DNA of 42,367 nt from an uncultured Porphyromonadaceae bacterium (GTDB lineage Bacteria; Bacteroidota; Bacteroidia; Bacteroidales; Muribaculaceae), in assembly GCA_947175295.1 (NCBI GenBank), contig CAMWMK010000024.1, forward strand, positions 1-42,367, read 5' to 3'. Numbering within the stretch: the first letter of the stretch is position 1; each line of letters starts with the position of its first letter. Below are positions 16,380-24,724 of the stretch, piece by piece. A program made the position numbers and the translations under genes. The notes below the pieces were generated by a model that was not told where the DNA came from, ran no database searches, and saw nothing but the letters and a program-made list of their open reading frames with translations.

Positions 16380-18443
16380 TCAGCGCACGAGAACCTTATG
16401 CGAGCGTCCGCCATAGACTACGATATAGACACCTGCGGAAAGACCATCCATCTGAAGGCGCTTGCCGGCCATATCAAATACCTGAGCCCCTTCGGGAGCG
16501 TAGATACATCCCACTCCGCCGGATATCACCACGCTGTCCGCCTCGATTCCTTCTACCGCAGACTCCTCTAGTGAAAGTTCCGACGGCTTAAAGCCAACTA
16601 TGTTGGAGCTCTTGACAGACACCATGCCGTCTTTAACACAGGTTACGAATGCTTCCATAGCCAGTCTCCAATATGTAGATGAGAGACCCGTCACCCAGAC
16701 AGAAGTCTGACTGCCAACATCTTTGGAATCGAAGTCAGCGATGATACGGCCCGTATTGGCAACACGGACTGTGACAAGATAATTGTCGACTCCTTCGACT
16801 TCGTCCCAAGTCAGCTTAAACGCACGCGAACCGTCTGCCGCAGCTTCGGGAGCATCATGAAGCACAGTCGCGACATCTGTCGGAGTAACCATATTGTAGT
16901 CAAACGATCCCGTCTTTGAGTCCTTATCATAGGCGATAGATGTAATGAAAGGCGATTCCCATAGCGCATAATCCTTTGAGGGAATAAGTTCGGCATCTCC
17001 ACCTATATGAATGCCGCCGGAGACAAAAATCGGATTCTTCTTGTTTTTGCCATATATGATCTCCACATTTGAACCGTTTTTGGAGTTGACTGCATTGTTG
17101 ACCCAGGTGTTGCGGTTGTAGTTGATACGCCATACCATAAGACCTGAAGTCGGGAAGCAGGAGTCCCACTTGGAATTGTCTCTCGCTTCAACTACGAAAT
17201 ATTCAGGCTGGAAGTAAGTGCCGTCTGTCGACATCGGGATGCGCACGCGCACAGCGGTTGGCTTGTCGGTGTTGCCGAGAGCCTTGAGGTCGTAGTGGGT
17301 GAAGTCTTCCGCGTCGGTATAGTCGAGCCAGCGGCAAACCCACTGCTCATAGCCCGACATCAGCGGCGGACGGCAGCCGTTGAAATTGTAGGAACCCTGG
17401 TCCATGACATCCCACTCGCCGGGAGTCACCGCCTGACCCGAGTACTCCACATCATACATGTCGGGTAGCCCGAGCACGTGGCCGTATTCGTGCACGAAAG
17501 TGCCGATACCGTCTACCCACGGAGTGGATCCATCCTGCCAAGGCTGCTTGCCGGTGGTGGGATTCCAGCCCTTGAGTTCGTTGGCGCAGGCGTAGGGTCC
17601 TACCCTCTTTCCATCAAGTGTCAGATGGCCGGCGCCACAGTAGCGATAGTCATACTGATGAGGCCAGATGGTCTCGGTAGAAGAGTCGGCGCTGCCGTAG
17701 CCGGCGTAGTAGAAAAACACCGTATCCACCACTCCATCCTCATCAAGGTCATAGTCAGACATATTCAACTCGCCCTTGTCGTGCAGCTCAGTGAGCGCCT
17801 CTCGGATGAGGAGCGCCATCGGAGCATTGCCCATACCGCTGAAATAGGAAGCGTTCTTGCTTATCTTTACAGGACCGACCACGTCGAACTGAGGCTGGTA
17901 AAGACCGTTGGAGGCATCGAGGTAATAGTCAACGGCAGAGCCGTAGCCACCATAGTCGGAGAAGCCGGGCTCGTTGAGCTGGCGGGTGTAGTATTCCTTA
18001 GGATTCTCCACGTAGAACTCCACATCCTGAAACTCCACGAGCACCACGAGCGAGCGGTTGCCTTTGCCGATGGTAGGATAGTTGGAGCGGCCGCTCGTGT
18101 CGAGCGTAGCCATCTTCTGCATGGAGGAGACATTGGCCTGAGCCTCGATGGGGAATGCCTCCAAAGCCTCCTCGGAGAGCATACGTACGTTTTCCTGATT
18201 GAAAGCCAAGGAAACGCCGTCACGAACCATATCCGATATAAATCCGCGAGCATCGCGCTGAAGGATACGTGTGCACGCCTCATCGGTCATAAAGTTGAAG
18301 AATTCGTCGCCATGTACGCGCACGGTGACTTCAGTTCCGTCGGGATTAACGACCGTACGTGGACGCGGGTCGGCCGGGACGGCCGCCATCATTCCCGGAA
18401 GGGAAAGGGCAAGTGCGGCCAGTATGTGTTTAAATTTAATCAT
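16380..18443 (-). CDS. Secreted M6-family metallopeptidase
   Basis: Secreted zinc endopeptidase of the M6 family (immune inhibitor A-like). Signal peptide: residues 1-20. The catalytic domain (about 100-420) contains the zinc motif FVHEYGHVLGLPD (H318, E319, H322, likely third ligand D328). Upstream lies the conserved block FYYAGYGS and downstream GEWDVMDQGSYN. A fibronectin-III-like segment follows (about 510-610). The end (QVFDMAGKRL, GVYIVVYGG, basic tail) is a T9SS-like C-terminal tail, so surface delivery is inferred. The 687-residue length is complete. It is 85 nt behind tRNA-Gln with a terminator hairpin between them, and no clear consensus promoter is seen. It is co-directional with the susC locus, so protein digestion outside the cell could feed that transporter. 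Confidence 0.92.
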   Translation of the reverse strand: MIKFKHILAALALSLPGMMAAVPADPRPRTVVNPDGTEVTVRVHGDEFFNFMTDEACTRILQRDARGFISDMVRDGVSLAFNQENVRMLSEEALEAFPIEAQANVSSMQKMATLDTSGRSNYPTIGKGNRSLVVLVEFQDVEFYVENPKEYYTRQLNEPGFSDYGGYGSAVDYYLDASNGLYQPQFDVVGPVKISKNASYFSGMGNAPMALLIREALTELHDKGELNMSDYDLDEDGVVDTVFFYYAGYGSADSSTETIWPHQYDYRYCGAGHLTLDGKRVGPYACANELKGWNPTTGKQPWQDGSTPWVDGIGTFVHEYGHVLGLPDMYDVEYSGQAVTPGEWDVMDQGSYNFNGCRPPLMSGYEQWVCRWLDYTDAEDFTHYDLKALGNTDKPTAVRVRIPMSTDGTYFQPEYFVVEARDNSKWDSCFPTSGLMVWRINYNRNTWVNNAVNSKNGSNVEIIYGKNKKNPIFVSGGIHIGGDAELIPSKDYALWESPFITSIAYDKDSKTGSFDYNMVTPTDVATVLHDAPEAAADGSRAFKLTWDEVEGVDNYLVTVRVANTGRIIADFDSKDVGSQTSVWVTGLSSTYWRLAMEAFVTCVKDGMVSVKSSNIVGFKPSELSLEESAVEGIEADSVVISGGVGCIYAPEGAQVFDMAGKRLQMDGLSAGVYIVVYGGRSHKVLVR

Positions 18444-18485
18444 AGGTTACGATTAGTTCAGTTTTGAATCAATGAATTATCAATA

Positions 18486-18513
18486 AAGGCCTCCGTCGGA
18501 AACGAGAGGCCTT
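18486..18513 (-). terminator. Terminator after tRNA-Gln
   Basis: AAGGCCTC (18486-18493) pairs with GAGGCCTT (18506-18513). On the minus strand it follows the tRNA by 14 nt and a CCCCCCTTTTT run, and it is followed by UUUAUU. It should end the tRNA transcript, though some read-through into the M6 gene is possible. Confidence 0.7.
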
Positions 18514-18527
18514 GAAAAAGGGGGGAG

Positions 18528-18599
18528 TTGCCTTACCAAGATTCGAACTTGGACAAACAGAACCAAAATCTGGTGTGCTACCATTACACCATAAGGCAA
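18528..18599 (-). tRNA. tRNA-Gln (anticodon TTG)
   Basis: The 72-nt cloverleaf reads on the minus strand. The acceptor TTGCCTT pairs with AAGGCAA, the D arm has AATGGTAG, the anticodon loop TTTTGGT gives anticodon TTG, and the T arm holds GTTCGAATC. CCA is not encoded. Confidence 0.95.
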
Positions 18600-18640
18600 T
18601 CATCATGCAGCAGGCAGAGTGGTCTGCCTCGAAGCGGATG

Positions 18641-18672
18641 CAAAGTTAAGCAAAAAACGCGATATTTGCAAA
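18641..18672 (-). promoter_or_regulatory. Promoter for tRNA-Gln
   Basis: On the minus strand, TTTG (18669-18672), 20 nt, then TAACTTTG (18641-18648). The 14-mer TTAACTTTGCATCC around the -7 element is shared exactly with the tRNA-Thr promoter. Confidence 0.8.
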
Positions 18673-18722
18673 TCTTTTACGATTTTTTTACAAATCCAGC
18701 CTTCGCAGGATGGACCGGAGGT

Positions 18723-19595
18723 CTAAAATCGGTCGAGTACGGTCTCGAGGAGCTGGCGCACGCGGGGCTTGTAGTCGGTGTTGGCTTTCGTGGCCGTACG
18801 CTCGGCGATGATGCAGCATACCGTCATCGCACGGTGGCCGAGAAGCCTGGCCATGCCTTGCAGACATCCCGACTCCATCTCGAAGTTAGTCACCGGACGC
18901 CCATCATAGCGGAAACTCTCTATCTTTGAGTTAAGGTCGGGATCGGCGAGAGCGAGCCTTACCTGACGCCCCTGCGGAGCATAGAATCCGACTGCCGATA
19001 TAGTGCAGCCACGCACCATGTCGTCGCGTCCGATACGCTCCACCAGCATCGGATCGGCATCGACAGTGTAGGGAGCGGCCCAGGTAGGCAGCCAGCCGGT
19101 ATGGCGCATGAAGGCGCGTTGGAAATCGAGATCGCACACCTCGTCGCGTCCGGCATAGTAGTTGAGTATGCCGTCGGTTCCGGTAGCCTTCTCCGCTATC
19201 ACGTAGTCGCCGATATGGAGGTCGGGCTGCAGTGAGCCTGACGTGCCGACGCGCACCATATTGAGCGTACGGTGCTCATCACGTACCTCTCGCGTCTGGA
19301 AGTCGACATTTGCGAGCGCGTCAAGTTCCGTCACTACGATCTCTATATTGTCGGAGCCTATGCCATGGGATATGCACATCACTTCCTTTCCTTTATATCT
19401 GCCGGCTACCGTGTGGAACTCACGGCTCTGGACGTCGTAGTCGATCGAATCGAACATCTCGGCCACCATCGACACGCGGCCCGGATCGCCTACCATCAGG
19501 ATGTTGTCGCGAAGCATGTCGGGACGGAGATGGATGTGGAAGGCGGAGCCGTCTTCATTGATGATGAGCTCAGAGGGGGGGATTATCTTTTTCAT
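18723..19595 (-). CDS. udp: Uridine phosphorylase family nucleoside phosphorylase
   Basis: Cytoplasmic nucleoside phosphorylase of the PNP_UDP_1 family, cleaving a pyrimidine (probably uridine) nucleoside to base and ribose-1-phosphate. Family signatures are the phosphate-binding MVGDPGRV near the N terminus, SHGIGSDNIEIVVTEL, VRVGTSGSLQPD, and the substrate-binding NFEMESGCL near residue 238. The 290 residues resemble Bacteroides uridine phosphorylases end to end. It lies between tRNA-Gln and a divergent unknown gene, with no pathway neighbours. The exact base preference is inferred from family similarity. Confidence 0.9.
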   Translation of the reverse strand: MKKIIPPSELIINEDGSAFHIHLRPDMLRDNILMVGDPGRVSMVAEMFDSIDYDVQSREFHTVAGRYKGKEVMCISHGIGSDNIEIVVTELDALANVDFQTREVRDEHRTLNMVRVGTSGSLQPDLHIGDYVIAEKATGTDGILNYYAGRDEVCDLDFQRAFMRHTGWLPTWAAPYTVDADPMLVERIGRDDMVRGCTISAVGFYAPQGRQVRLALADPDLNSKIESFRYDGRPVTNFEMESGCLQGMARLLGHRAMTVCCIIAERTATKANTDYKPRVRQLLETVLDRF

Positions 19596-19696
19596 GGTTT
19601 CTTGTTTTTTTGGGTTATATTCCTATATTAAATTTATAACAAATGAGGTGAGAGTTGTTATTAAAGTATAAGACATTTTATTTTTTCATAATACTT

Positions 19697-20569
19697 ATGG
19701 TGACAAGCATGCTTGAGAAGGCCATCGAGATCGAGGGTCTGCTGAGAATAATCCGCGACGGAAATCCGTTGCCGGAGACATATAAACTTCTGAACGCCAA
19801 GACCGCAAGCCTGGCTATGGAGGCCACAGCCCTCGCATTGGAAGAAGAAAACCGCAAAAAAGAGGAGGAAGCCACGCCGCATGAGTCGCCGATGGCAGAC
19901 TTCGTGATGGCCGCTCCGGCTCCGGCCGCAGCCACTCCAAAGGTAGACTTCACGGACTCTTCAGAACAGAACGATCAGCCGGTGATCATTCAGAACGACA
20001 TGGCCGCCAATACGACCGCCACCGCAACCGAACATCTTGACGTAGACCTCGACCTGGCTGAAGAAGACGATATAATACTGAGTTTCGATGATGGCCCGGA
20101 GACGATGGCTCCTGCGGAAGACACTTCCGTCACCGCTTTTGACTTCAAGACGACTGACGAACCGGCCATCTCCGCTCCGGACCCGGAACCGACAGCTCCT
20201 GCGGAAGAAGACATCATAGCAGTGGCCGACGACAGCAGTGAGCCGGAGAATGTCGATGTTGCCGAAGAAAATCCCGAACCCAGGCTGAAGAAACCGGCTG
20301 AAGACATCTCCGAAAAAATCGCCGAAAAAGAGGAGCCAAAGCCACAGATGAAACTGAAATCGGCTTTCTCACTCAACGACCGATTCCTCTACGCCCGCGA
20401 ACTCTTCAACGGCAATATGAAGCTGTTCGACTCCACCCTCCTCTTCATAGAAGGAATGGAAGACTATTCTCTGGTGGAAGACTATTTCTACAGCGAGCTC
20501 GACTGGAATCCGGAAAACCACAACGTCGCGAATTTCATGGAGATACTGCGTCCGCAATTCAAGGAGTGA
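19697..20569 (+). CDS. Conserved hypothetical protein with acidic disordered linker
   Basis: I do not recognise a named family. I start at ATG 19697 (MVTSMLEKAIE...) rather than 19655, because the upstream residues look like translated leader. The N-terminal helical part (about residues 1-55) reads MLEKAIEIEGLLRIIRDG. It is followed by a long low-complexity stretch rich in Ala, Pro, Asp and Glu (about 55-220), likely disordered. A compact C-terminal part (about 225-290) begins FSLNDRFLYARELFNGNM and ends in NFMEILRPQF. No signal peptide or membrane segment is seen, so it is probably cytoplasmic. It precedes rsmI by 55 nt. The two-ended architecture with a flexible acidic tether suggests a scaffold or binding role; this is inference only. 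Confidence 0.8.
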   Translation: MVTSMLEKAIEIEGLLRIIRDGNPLPETYKLLNAKTASLAMEATALALEEENRKKEEEATPHESPMADFVMAAPAPAAATPKVDFTDSSEQNDQPVIIQNDMAANTTATATEHLDVDLDLAEEDDIILSFDDGPETMAPAEDTSVTAFDFKTTDEPAISAPDPEPTAPAEEDIIAVADDSSEPENVDVAEENPEPRLKKPAEDISEKIAEKEEPKPQMKLKSAFSLNDRFLYARELFNGNMKLFDSTLLFIEGMEDYSLVEDYFYSELDWNPENHNVANFMEILRPQFKE

Positions 20570-20624
20570 TGCGGCAGGCAGAAAGTCATAAGATTTTTAT
20601 TCGTAAATTTCTTAATTACCACTT

Positions 20625-21296
20625 ATGCTTTATATAGTTCCTACTCCGGTCGGCAATCTGGAAGACATGACTTTCAGGGCCATCAACGTCTTGAAGGAGG
20701 CAGACCTCATCCTGGCTGAAGACACACGCACAAGCAGCGTCCTGCTGAAGCATTTCGACATCCACACGCCGATGCAGAGCCATCATAAATATAACGAGCA
20801 TGCCACAGTGAAGCATCTCGCCGAACGCCTGGAGGCGGGGGAAGACATCGCGCTTATCTCCGATGCGGGCACCCCGGGCATCTCCGACCCGGGCTTCATG
20901 CTCGTCAGGGAATGCCGCAAGGCCGGAGTGGAGGTCACCGTCCTTCCGGGGCCTACGGCTTTCGTCCCTGCACTCGTAGGGAGCGGCCTGCCATGCGACA
21001 GATTCGTTTTCGAAGGTTTCCTACCCCTGAAGAAAGGACGTGCCACAAGGCTGGCGCAATTAGCAGAGGAACCTCGCACCATTATTATATACGAAAGCCC
21101 CGTAAGGCTTCCTCGTACGCTGCGGCAGCTCGCCGAGGCTTTCGGCGAAGAGAGGGAGGCCTGCGTGGCGAGGGAGATCTCGAAAAAATTCGAAACCTTC
21201 CACAACGGGACGCTAAAAGAGCTATCGGAGTATTTCGCAGCGAACCCACCGAGGGGGGAGATTGTTATAGTCATCAAAGGAAAACTTATTAATTAA
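20625..21296 (+). CDS. rsmI: 16S rRNA (cytidine-1402 2'-O) methyltransferase RsmI
   Basis: SAM-dependent methyltransferase that 2'-O-methylates C1402 in the decoding centre of 16S rRNA. It has the tetrapyrrole-methylase fold with family motifs at the N terminus (IVPTPVGNLEDMTFRA), ILAEDTRTSSVLLKHF, the glycine-rich ISDAGTPGISDPGF, and VLPGPTAFVPALVGSGLP. The 223 residues match the usual length. The ATG at 20625 is the only start that keeps the first motif. The coiled-coil lipoprotein gene follows after 6 nt and is probably co-transcribed. Confidence 0.95.
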   Translation: MLYIVPTPVGNLEDMTFRAINVLKEADLILAEDTRTSSVLLKHFDIHTPMQSHHKYNEHATVKHLAERLEAGEDIALISDAGTPGISDPGFMLVRECRKAGVEVTVLPGPTAFVPALVGSGLPCDRFVFEGFLPLKKGRATRLAQLAEEPRTIIIYESPVRLPRTLRQLAEAFGEEREACVAREISKKFETFHNGTLKELSEYFAANPPRGEIVIVIKGKLIN

Positions 21297-21302
21297 AAGA
21301 CA

Positions 21303-22169
21303 ATGGCTATGAAAAAATTAATTCCACTATGCGCGATGGGCGCCCTGCTGCTGGCTTCATGCAGCGGAGAGAAAGGCAAGTCTACCGCCGACTCCCTCCA
21401 GATCGTAACCGTACAGTATGAACAGGCATCAGACCTCAACGACTCGCTCCTCCTCCTGATGGGCGACATCTACGACGGCCTCGACTCAATCAACACTCAG
21501 GAAGGTCTCCTCTACAGCATGGGCAACGGAAGCGAGAAGTTTGACCGCCGCGCTGAAGTGCGCCAGAATCTTCAGGGCATCAAGGACCGTCTGCAGAAAA
21601 ACCGCGACCTCCTGAGCCAGATGCAGGCAAAACTCGACGCCACCGGCGGCGAGAACACCGTATTGAAGAAGACTGTAGCCGACCTTCAGGCCCGCATAGA
21701 GCGACAGGAAGCAAAGATAGCCGACCTCACCACCCAGCTTGAAGCCGCCAACACCGAGATACAGCAGCTCAACGAGCAGGTGACCAAAGGCCAGGAAGAC
21801 CTTCAGGCCGAAACTTCGGCCCGCGAGCAGGCTCAGGCCGAAGCTACTGAAGCAGAGAACGCGGCCAACCGCGTATACTACGCAATCGGCACCAACAAGG
21901 AACTCAAGCAGAACGGTCTGCTCGAGAAGAAATTCCTCGGAGCCACCAAGGTGCTCAAGGGTGAATTCAACGAAAACTACTTCACCGTAGGCGACAAGCG
22001 CAACCTCAGCGTGATCAATACCGGCGGCAAGAAGGTGAAGATCTGGAGCAACATGCCTAAGGACAGCTACGAGATCATCGACAACGCCAACGGCACACAG
22101 AGCGTAAAGATCCTCAATCCGCAGGATTTCTGGCAGCTCACTCCCTTCCTGATCATCCAGATCGATTAA
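21303..22169 (+). CDS. Coiled-coil envelope lipoprotein
   Basis: A 288-residue lipoprotein. The signal peptide ends LLLASC, and the residues after Cys (SGEKGK) lack the acidic surface-export signal, so it probably faces the periplasm. Residues about 85-190 form a long coiled coil rich in Gln, Glu, Lys and Leu (DLQARIERQEAKIADLTTQL region). The C-terminal part is globular (NKELKQNGLLEKKF, IKIWSNMPKDSYEI-like) and ends with NPQDFWQLTPFLII. Two starts are possible, 21303 and 21309. I know the pattern from Bacteroidetes hypothetical lipoproteins, but no function. It starts 6 nt after rsmI. A perfect-register heptamer array begins 1 nt after its stop. Confidence 0.82.
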   Translation: MAMKKLIPLCAMGALLLASCSGEKGKSTADSLQIVTVQYEQASDLNDSLLLLMGDIYDGLDSINTQEGLLYSMGNGSEKFDRRAEVRQNLQGIKDRLQKNRDLLSQMQAKLDATGGENTVLKKTVADLQARIERQEAKIADLTTQLEAANTEIQQLNEQVTKGQEDLQAETSAREQAQAEATEAENAANRVYYAIGTNKELKQNGLLEKKFLGATKVLKGEFNENYFTVGDKRNLSVINTGGKKVKIWSNMPKDSYEIIDNANGTQSVKILNPQDFWQLTPFLIIQID

Positions 22170-22170
22170 G

Positions 22171-22205
22171 GTTTTACGTTTTACGTCGTACGTTTTACGT
22201 TTACG
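22171..22205. repeat. Tandem heptamer array (GTTTTAC type)
   Basis: Five consecutive 7-mers in perfect register: GTTTTAC twice, then GTCGTAC, then GTTTTAC, then GTTTACG. The array starts 1 nt after the stop codon of the coiled-coil lipoprotein gene and ends 19 nt before the GH13 start. Confidence 0.7.
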
Positions 22206-22224
22206 ACTGAGTGTAAATGCAATT

Positions 22225-24099
22225 ATGAAGAAAAAGAAAGCAACGCTCCTTCTATGCGCTGCCATGGCCTCACAGGCCGTGGCAGCCATTTCTGTAGATA
22301 AGGTAGACCCTCCTTACTGGTGGACGGGAATGCGCGACACCAAACTGCAGCTTCAGATACACGGCGCCGGCATCCGCGACGCCGAGTTCTCAACGGAATA
22401 TCCCGGAGTGACGGTAGACTCTGTAGCCCGTCTTGACGGCAGTCCAAACTGGCAGTATGTCTACCTCAACATCAGCCCGGAGACACGCCCGGGCACGATG
22501 AAGCTCAAATGGAAAGATGGGAAGAAGACCCTCTCGCGCGACTTCGAGCTCAAAGCGCGCAGGCCCATGAAGGGGGCGCAGGGATTCTCGGCAGCCGATG
22601 TGCTCTACATGATAATGCCCGACCGCTTCGCCTCCGGAGGGGAGGCCCACACGGAGGCGGCCGCCCTAAATCATTCCGTGGCGGAAAACCGCGAGAACCC
22701 CAACGGTCGCCATGGCGGCGACCTCAAGGGAATAGCCGACCATATCGACTACATCGATTCGCTCGGAGTGACCGCCGTATGGCTCAACCCCGTGCTTGAA
22801 AACGACATGCCCGGCGGCAGCTACCACGGCTACGCCACCACCGACTACTACCGCGTGGATCCTCGCTTCGGCTCCAACGAGGAGTATGCCAGCCTCAACG
22901 AGAAGCTCCACGACCGCGGCATAAAGATGGTGATGGACATGATATTCAATCATTCCGGAAGCCACCACCCCTGGGCGCTCGACCCTCCGGCCAGCGACTG
23001 GTTTAACCATCAGGGAGACTTCCGGCAGACCAACTACCGCCTCTCGACCATCACCGACCCCTACGCCTCGGAATATGACAAGGACCTGACGGTAAACGGA
23101 TGGTTTGTGGAGTCAATGCCCGACCTCAACCAGAAGAATCCCCACCTTATGAAATACCTCATCCAGAACTCCATCTTCTGGATAGAAGACGCGCAGATCG
23201 ATGGAATACGCATGGACACATATCCCTATGCCGACCGCGAGAAGATGGGGGAATGGATCGACGCCGTAATGGCGGAATATCCCGGCTTCAACATAGTGGG
23301 CGAATGCTGGTATGGAAGTCCGGCCGGAGAGCAGTTCTGGCAGACCGGCTCGGCCATCGCCAAGTCGATGGGCATCGACACGAGGCTCCCGGTGGTCATG
23401 GACTTCCCGCTCAGCATCCTCTGCGCCGACCTCAAGCCTTTCAAGGTTGACTCGCAGGCATGGAACGGAATCAACGAAGTGTATGACCATTTCGCGCTCG
23501 ACTACGTCTACGCCAACCCCATGAACGTGCTCCGCTTTCTCGACAACCACGACACCGACCGCTTCATACTCGAAATGCCCGAAGACCTCGACGCCTGGAA
23601 GCAGGCCATCGCGATGCTCCTGACTGTGCCGGGAATACCTCAGCTATACTACGGCACCGAACTGCTGATGCACGGCAGCAAGGAGGGCTCCGACGGATAT
23701 GTACGCCGCGACGTGCCCGGAGGATTCAAGGGAGACAAAGAAAACCATTTCGACGCCAAGGGTCGCGACAAGCTTCAGAACGAGGCGTTCGACTTCATTG
23801 CCGCCATCAACAACTGGCGCAAGACTTCCGACGCCATCGGAAAGGGAGACATGAAGCACTTCATGCCTACCAACGGAGTATACCTCTACCGCCGTAAATA
23901 CGGCCCGGAGGAAGTAATAGTGATCCTCAACGGCAAGGACGAAGACATTGACCTCGATATGAGCCGATATGCGGAAATCATAGGCGAGGGAGACAGCTAC
24001 ACCGACATCCTGACGGGCGCGACAGCAGTGCTCCGCGACGGAGGGAAGCCGCTAAGACTTCCGGCCAGAGCCACGCGCATACTCACACTCAAGCATTGA
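22225..24099 (+). CDS. GH13 alpha-amylase family (SusA-like neopullulanase / cyclomaltodextrinase)
   Basis: Periplasmic alpha-glucan hydrolase. Signal peptide: residues 1-21. An N-terminal beta domain of the cyclomaltodextrinase type (about 22-115, with DPPYWWTGM) precedes the TIM barrel. Catalytic residues are visible: nucleophile D331 in DGIRMD, acid/base E360 in NIVGECW, and transition-state stabiliser D443 in LDNHDTDRF. A C-terminal beta domain with VILNGK follows. The 624 residues and the order of domains match Bacteroides SusA. Breakdown of starch or pullulan oligosaccharides is expected. No susC, susD, susR or GH97 lies nearby, so it is not in a canonical sus operon, though a GH31 gene lies about 1.8 kb downstream. 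Confidence 0.95.
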   Translation: MKKKKATLLLCAAMASQAVAAISVDKVDPPYWWTGMRDTKLQLQIHGAGIRDAEFSTEYPGVTVDSVARLDGSPNWQYVYLNISPETRPGTMKLKWKDGKKTLSRDFELKARRPMKGAQGFSAADVLYMIMPDRFASGGEAHTEAAALNHSVAENRENPNGRHGGDLKGIADHIDYIDSLGVTAVWLNPVLENDMPGGSYHGYATTDYYRVDPRFGSNEEYASLNEKLHDRGIKMVMDMIFNHSGSHHPWALDPPASDWFNHQGDFRQTNYRLSTITDPYASEYDKDLTVNGWFVESMPDLNQKNPHLMKYLIQNSIFWIEDAQIDGIRMDTYPYADREKMGEWIDAVMAEYPGFNIVGECWYGSPAGEQFWQTGSAIAKSMGIDTRLPVVMDFPLSILCADLKPFKVDSQAWNGINEVYDHFALDYVYANPMNVLRFLDNHDTDRFILEMPEDLDAWKQAIAMLLTVPGIPQLYYGTELLMHGSKEGSDGYVRRDVPGGFKGDKENHFDAKGRDKLQNEAFDFIAAINNWRKTSDAIGKGDMKHFMPTNGVYLYRRKYGPEEVIVILNGKDEDIDLDMSRYAEIIGEGDSYTDILTGATAVLRDGGKPLRLPARATRILTLKH

Positions 24100-24107
24100 T
24101 ACGAAAC

Positions 24108-24629
24108 ATGAGAATCAAGATAAAGACACCGCTTATGCTGCTTCTGCTGGTAGCGATGCTATGTGGATGCAAACCTACGGAAAAGGGATACCGACAGGCT
24201 TACGAGGCGGCGAAAAACAAAAGGGAGCAGAAAGACCCCGACGAGGACCTTCTGACGGGTGGCCACAGGCTGCTGAGCGAGGAAGCCTCCAACTGGAGGG
24301 TGATCGACGGAGACTCGCTGCAGCTTCAGCATAAATTCCTGAAACCCATAGGCGACGCCAAATGGCCTCAGGAAGGGCCATACAGGCTGGCGGTAGCGAT
24401 GCTGAAGATGACCACCAACGCCAACTCCATGCTCGCCGACCTCAGGAAGGGACGGAGCCTGACGCCGGTGATCGCCTCAGACGGAAAGGACACTTACTAC
24501 ATAATAGCGGGAAGCGCCACATATGCCGACTCGCTGGGAAGCGTACTCGCTACTTTCAAGCGTGAGAATCCGGGGTTCCAATACATCGGACTGACTCCGC
24601 CGAAGCCCCTTATCATCGTAGGCAGATGA
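24108..24629 (+). CDS. Small SPOR-like lipoprotein
   Basis: A 173-residue lipoprotein; the signal peptide ends LCGC (Cys21 most likely lipidated). An in-frame TTG at 24096 overlaps the GH13 stop, but ATG 24108 gives the better signal peptide. The C-terminal 85 residues (YRLAVAMLKMTTNANSML, YYIIAGSATYADSLGSVLATF) show the repeated beta-alpha pattern of a SPOR domain, which binds denuded peptidoglycan glycans. A role at the cell wall is inferred from this. It starts 8 nt after GH13 and is probably co-transcribed. SPOR assignment is by pattern and moderately sure. Confidence 0.78.
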   Translation: MRIKIKTPLMLLLLVAMLCGCKPTEKGYRQAYEAAKNKREQKDPDEDLLTGGHRLLSEEASNWRVIDGDSLQLQHKFLKPIGDAKWPQEGPYRLAVAMLKMTTNANSMLADLRKGRSLTPVIASDGKDTYYIIAGSATYADSLGSVLATFKRENPGFQYIGLTPPKPLIIVGR

Positions 24630-24642
24630 TAGACTTTATAAA

Positions 24643-24666
24643 CTTTTAAACCTTTTAAACGGCTAA
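24643..24666. repeat. Tandem nonamer CTTTTAAAC
   Basis: Two exact 9-mers CTTTTAAAC (24643-24651 and 24652-24660) are followed by a degenerate third copy. They lie 13 nt after the SPOR lipoprotein stop and just upstream of the next promoter. Confidence 0.55.
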
Positions 24667-24682
24667 ACCCGATTTTTTTTAT

Positions 24683-24690
24683 TATCTTTG
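24683..24690 (+). promoter_or_regulatory. -7 promoter element for the carboxynorspermidine synthase gene
   Basis: TATCTTTG matches TAnnTTTG and lies 34 nt before the ATG at 24725. No clean TTTG is found at -33; the T-rich nonamer repeat occupies that place. Confidence 0.6.
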
Positions 24691-24724
24691 CAGACAAAAC
24701 AAACAAAAGAAACTGAAATAAAGA

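Noticed and set aside
17478..18467. Plus-strand reading frame (329 codons) opposite the M6 peptidase
   Set aside because: Antisense shadow of a complete M6 gene.
18528..18672. Integration (att) site at tRNA-Gln
   Set aside because: No integrase gene and no direct repeat of the tRNA 3' end was seen nearby.
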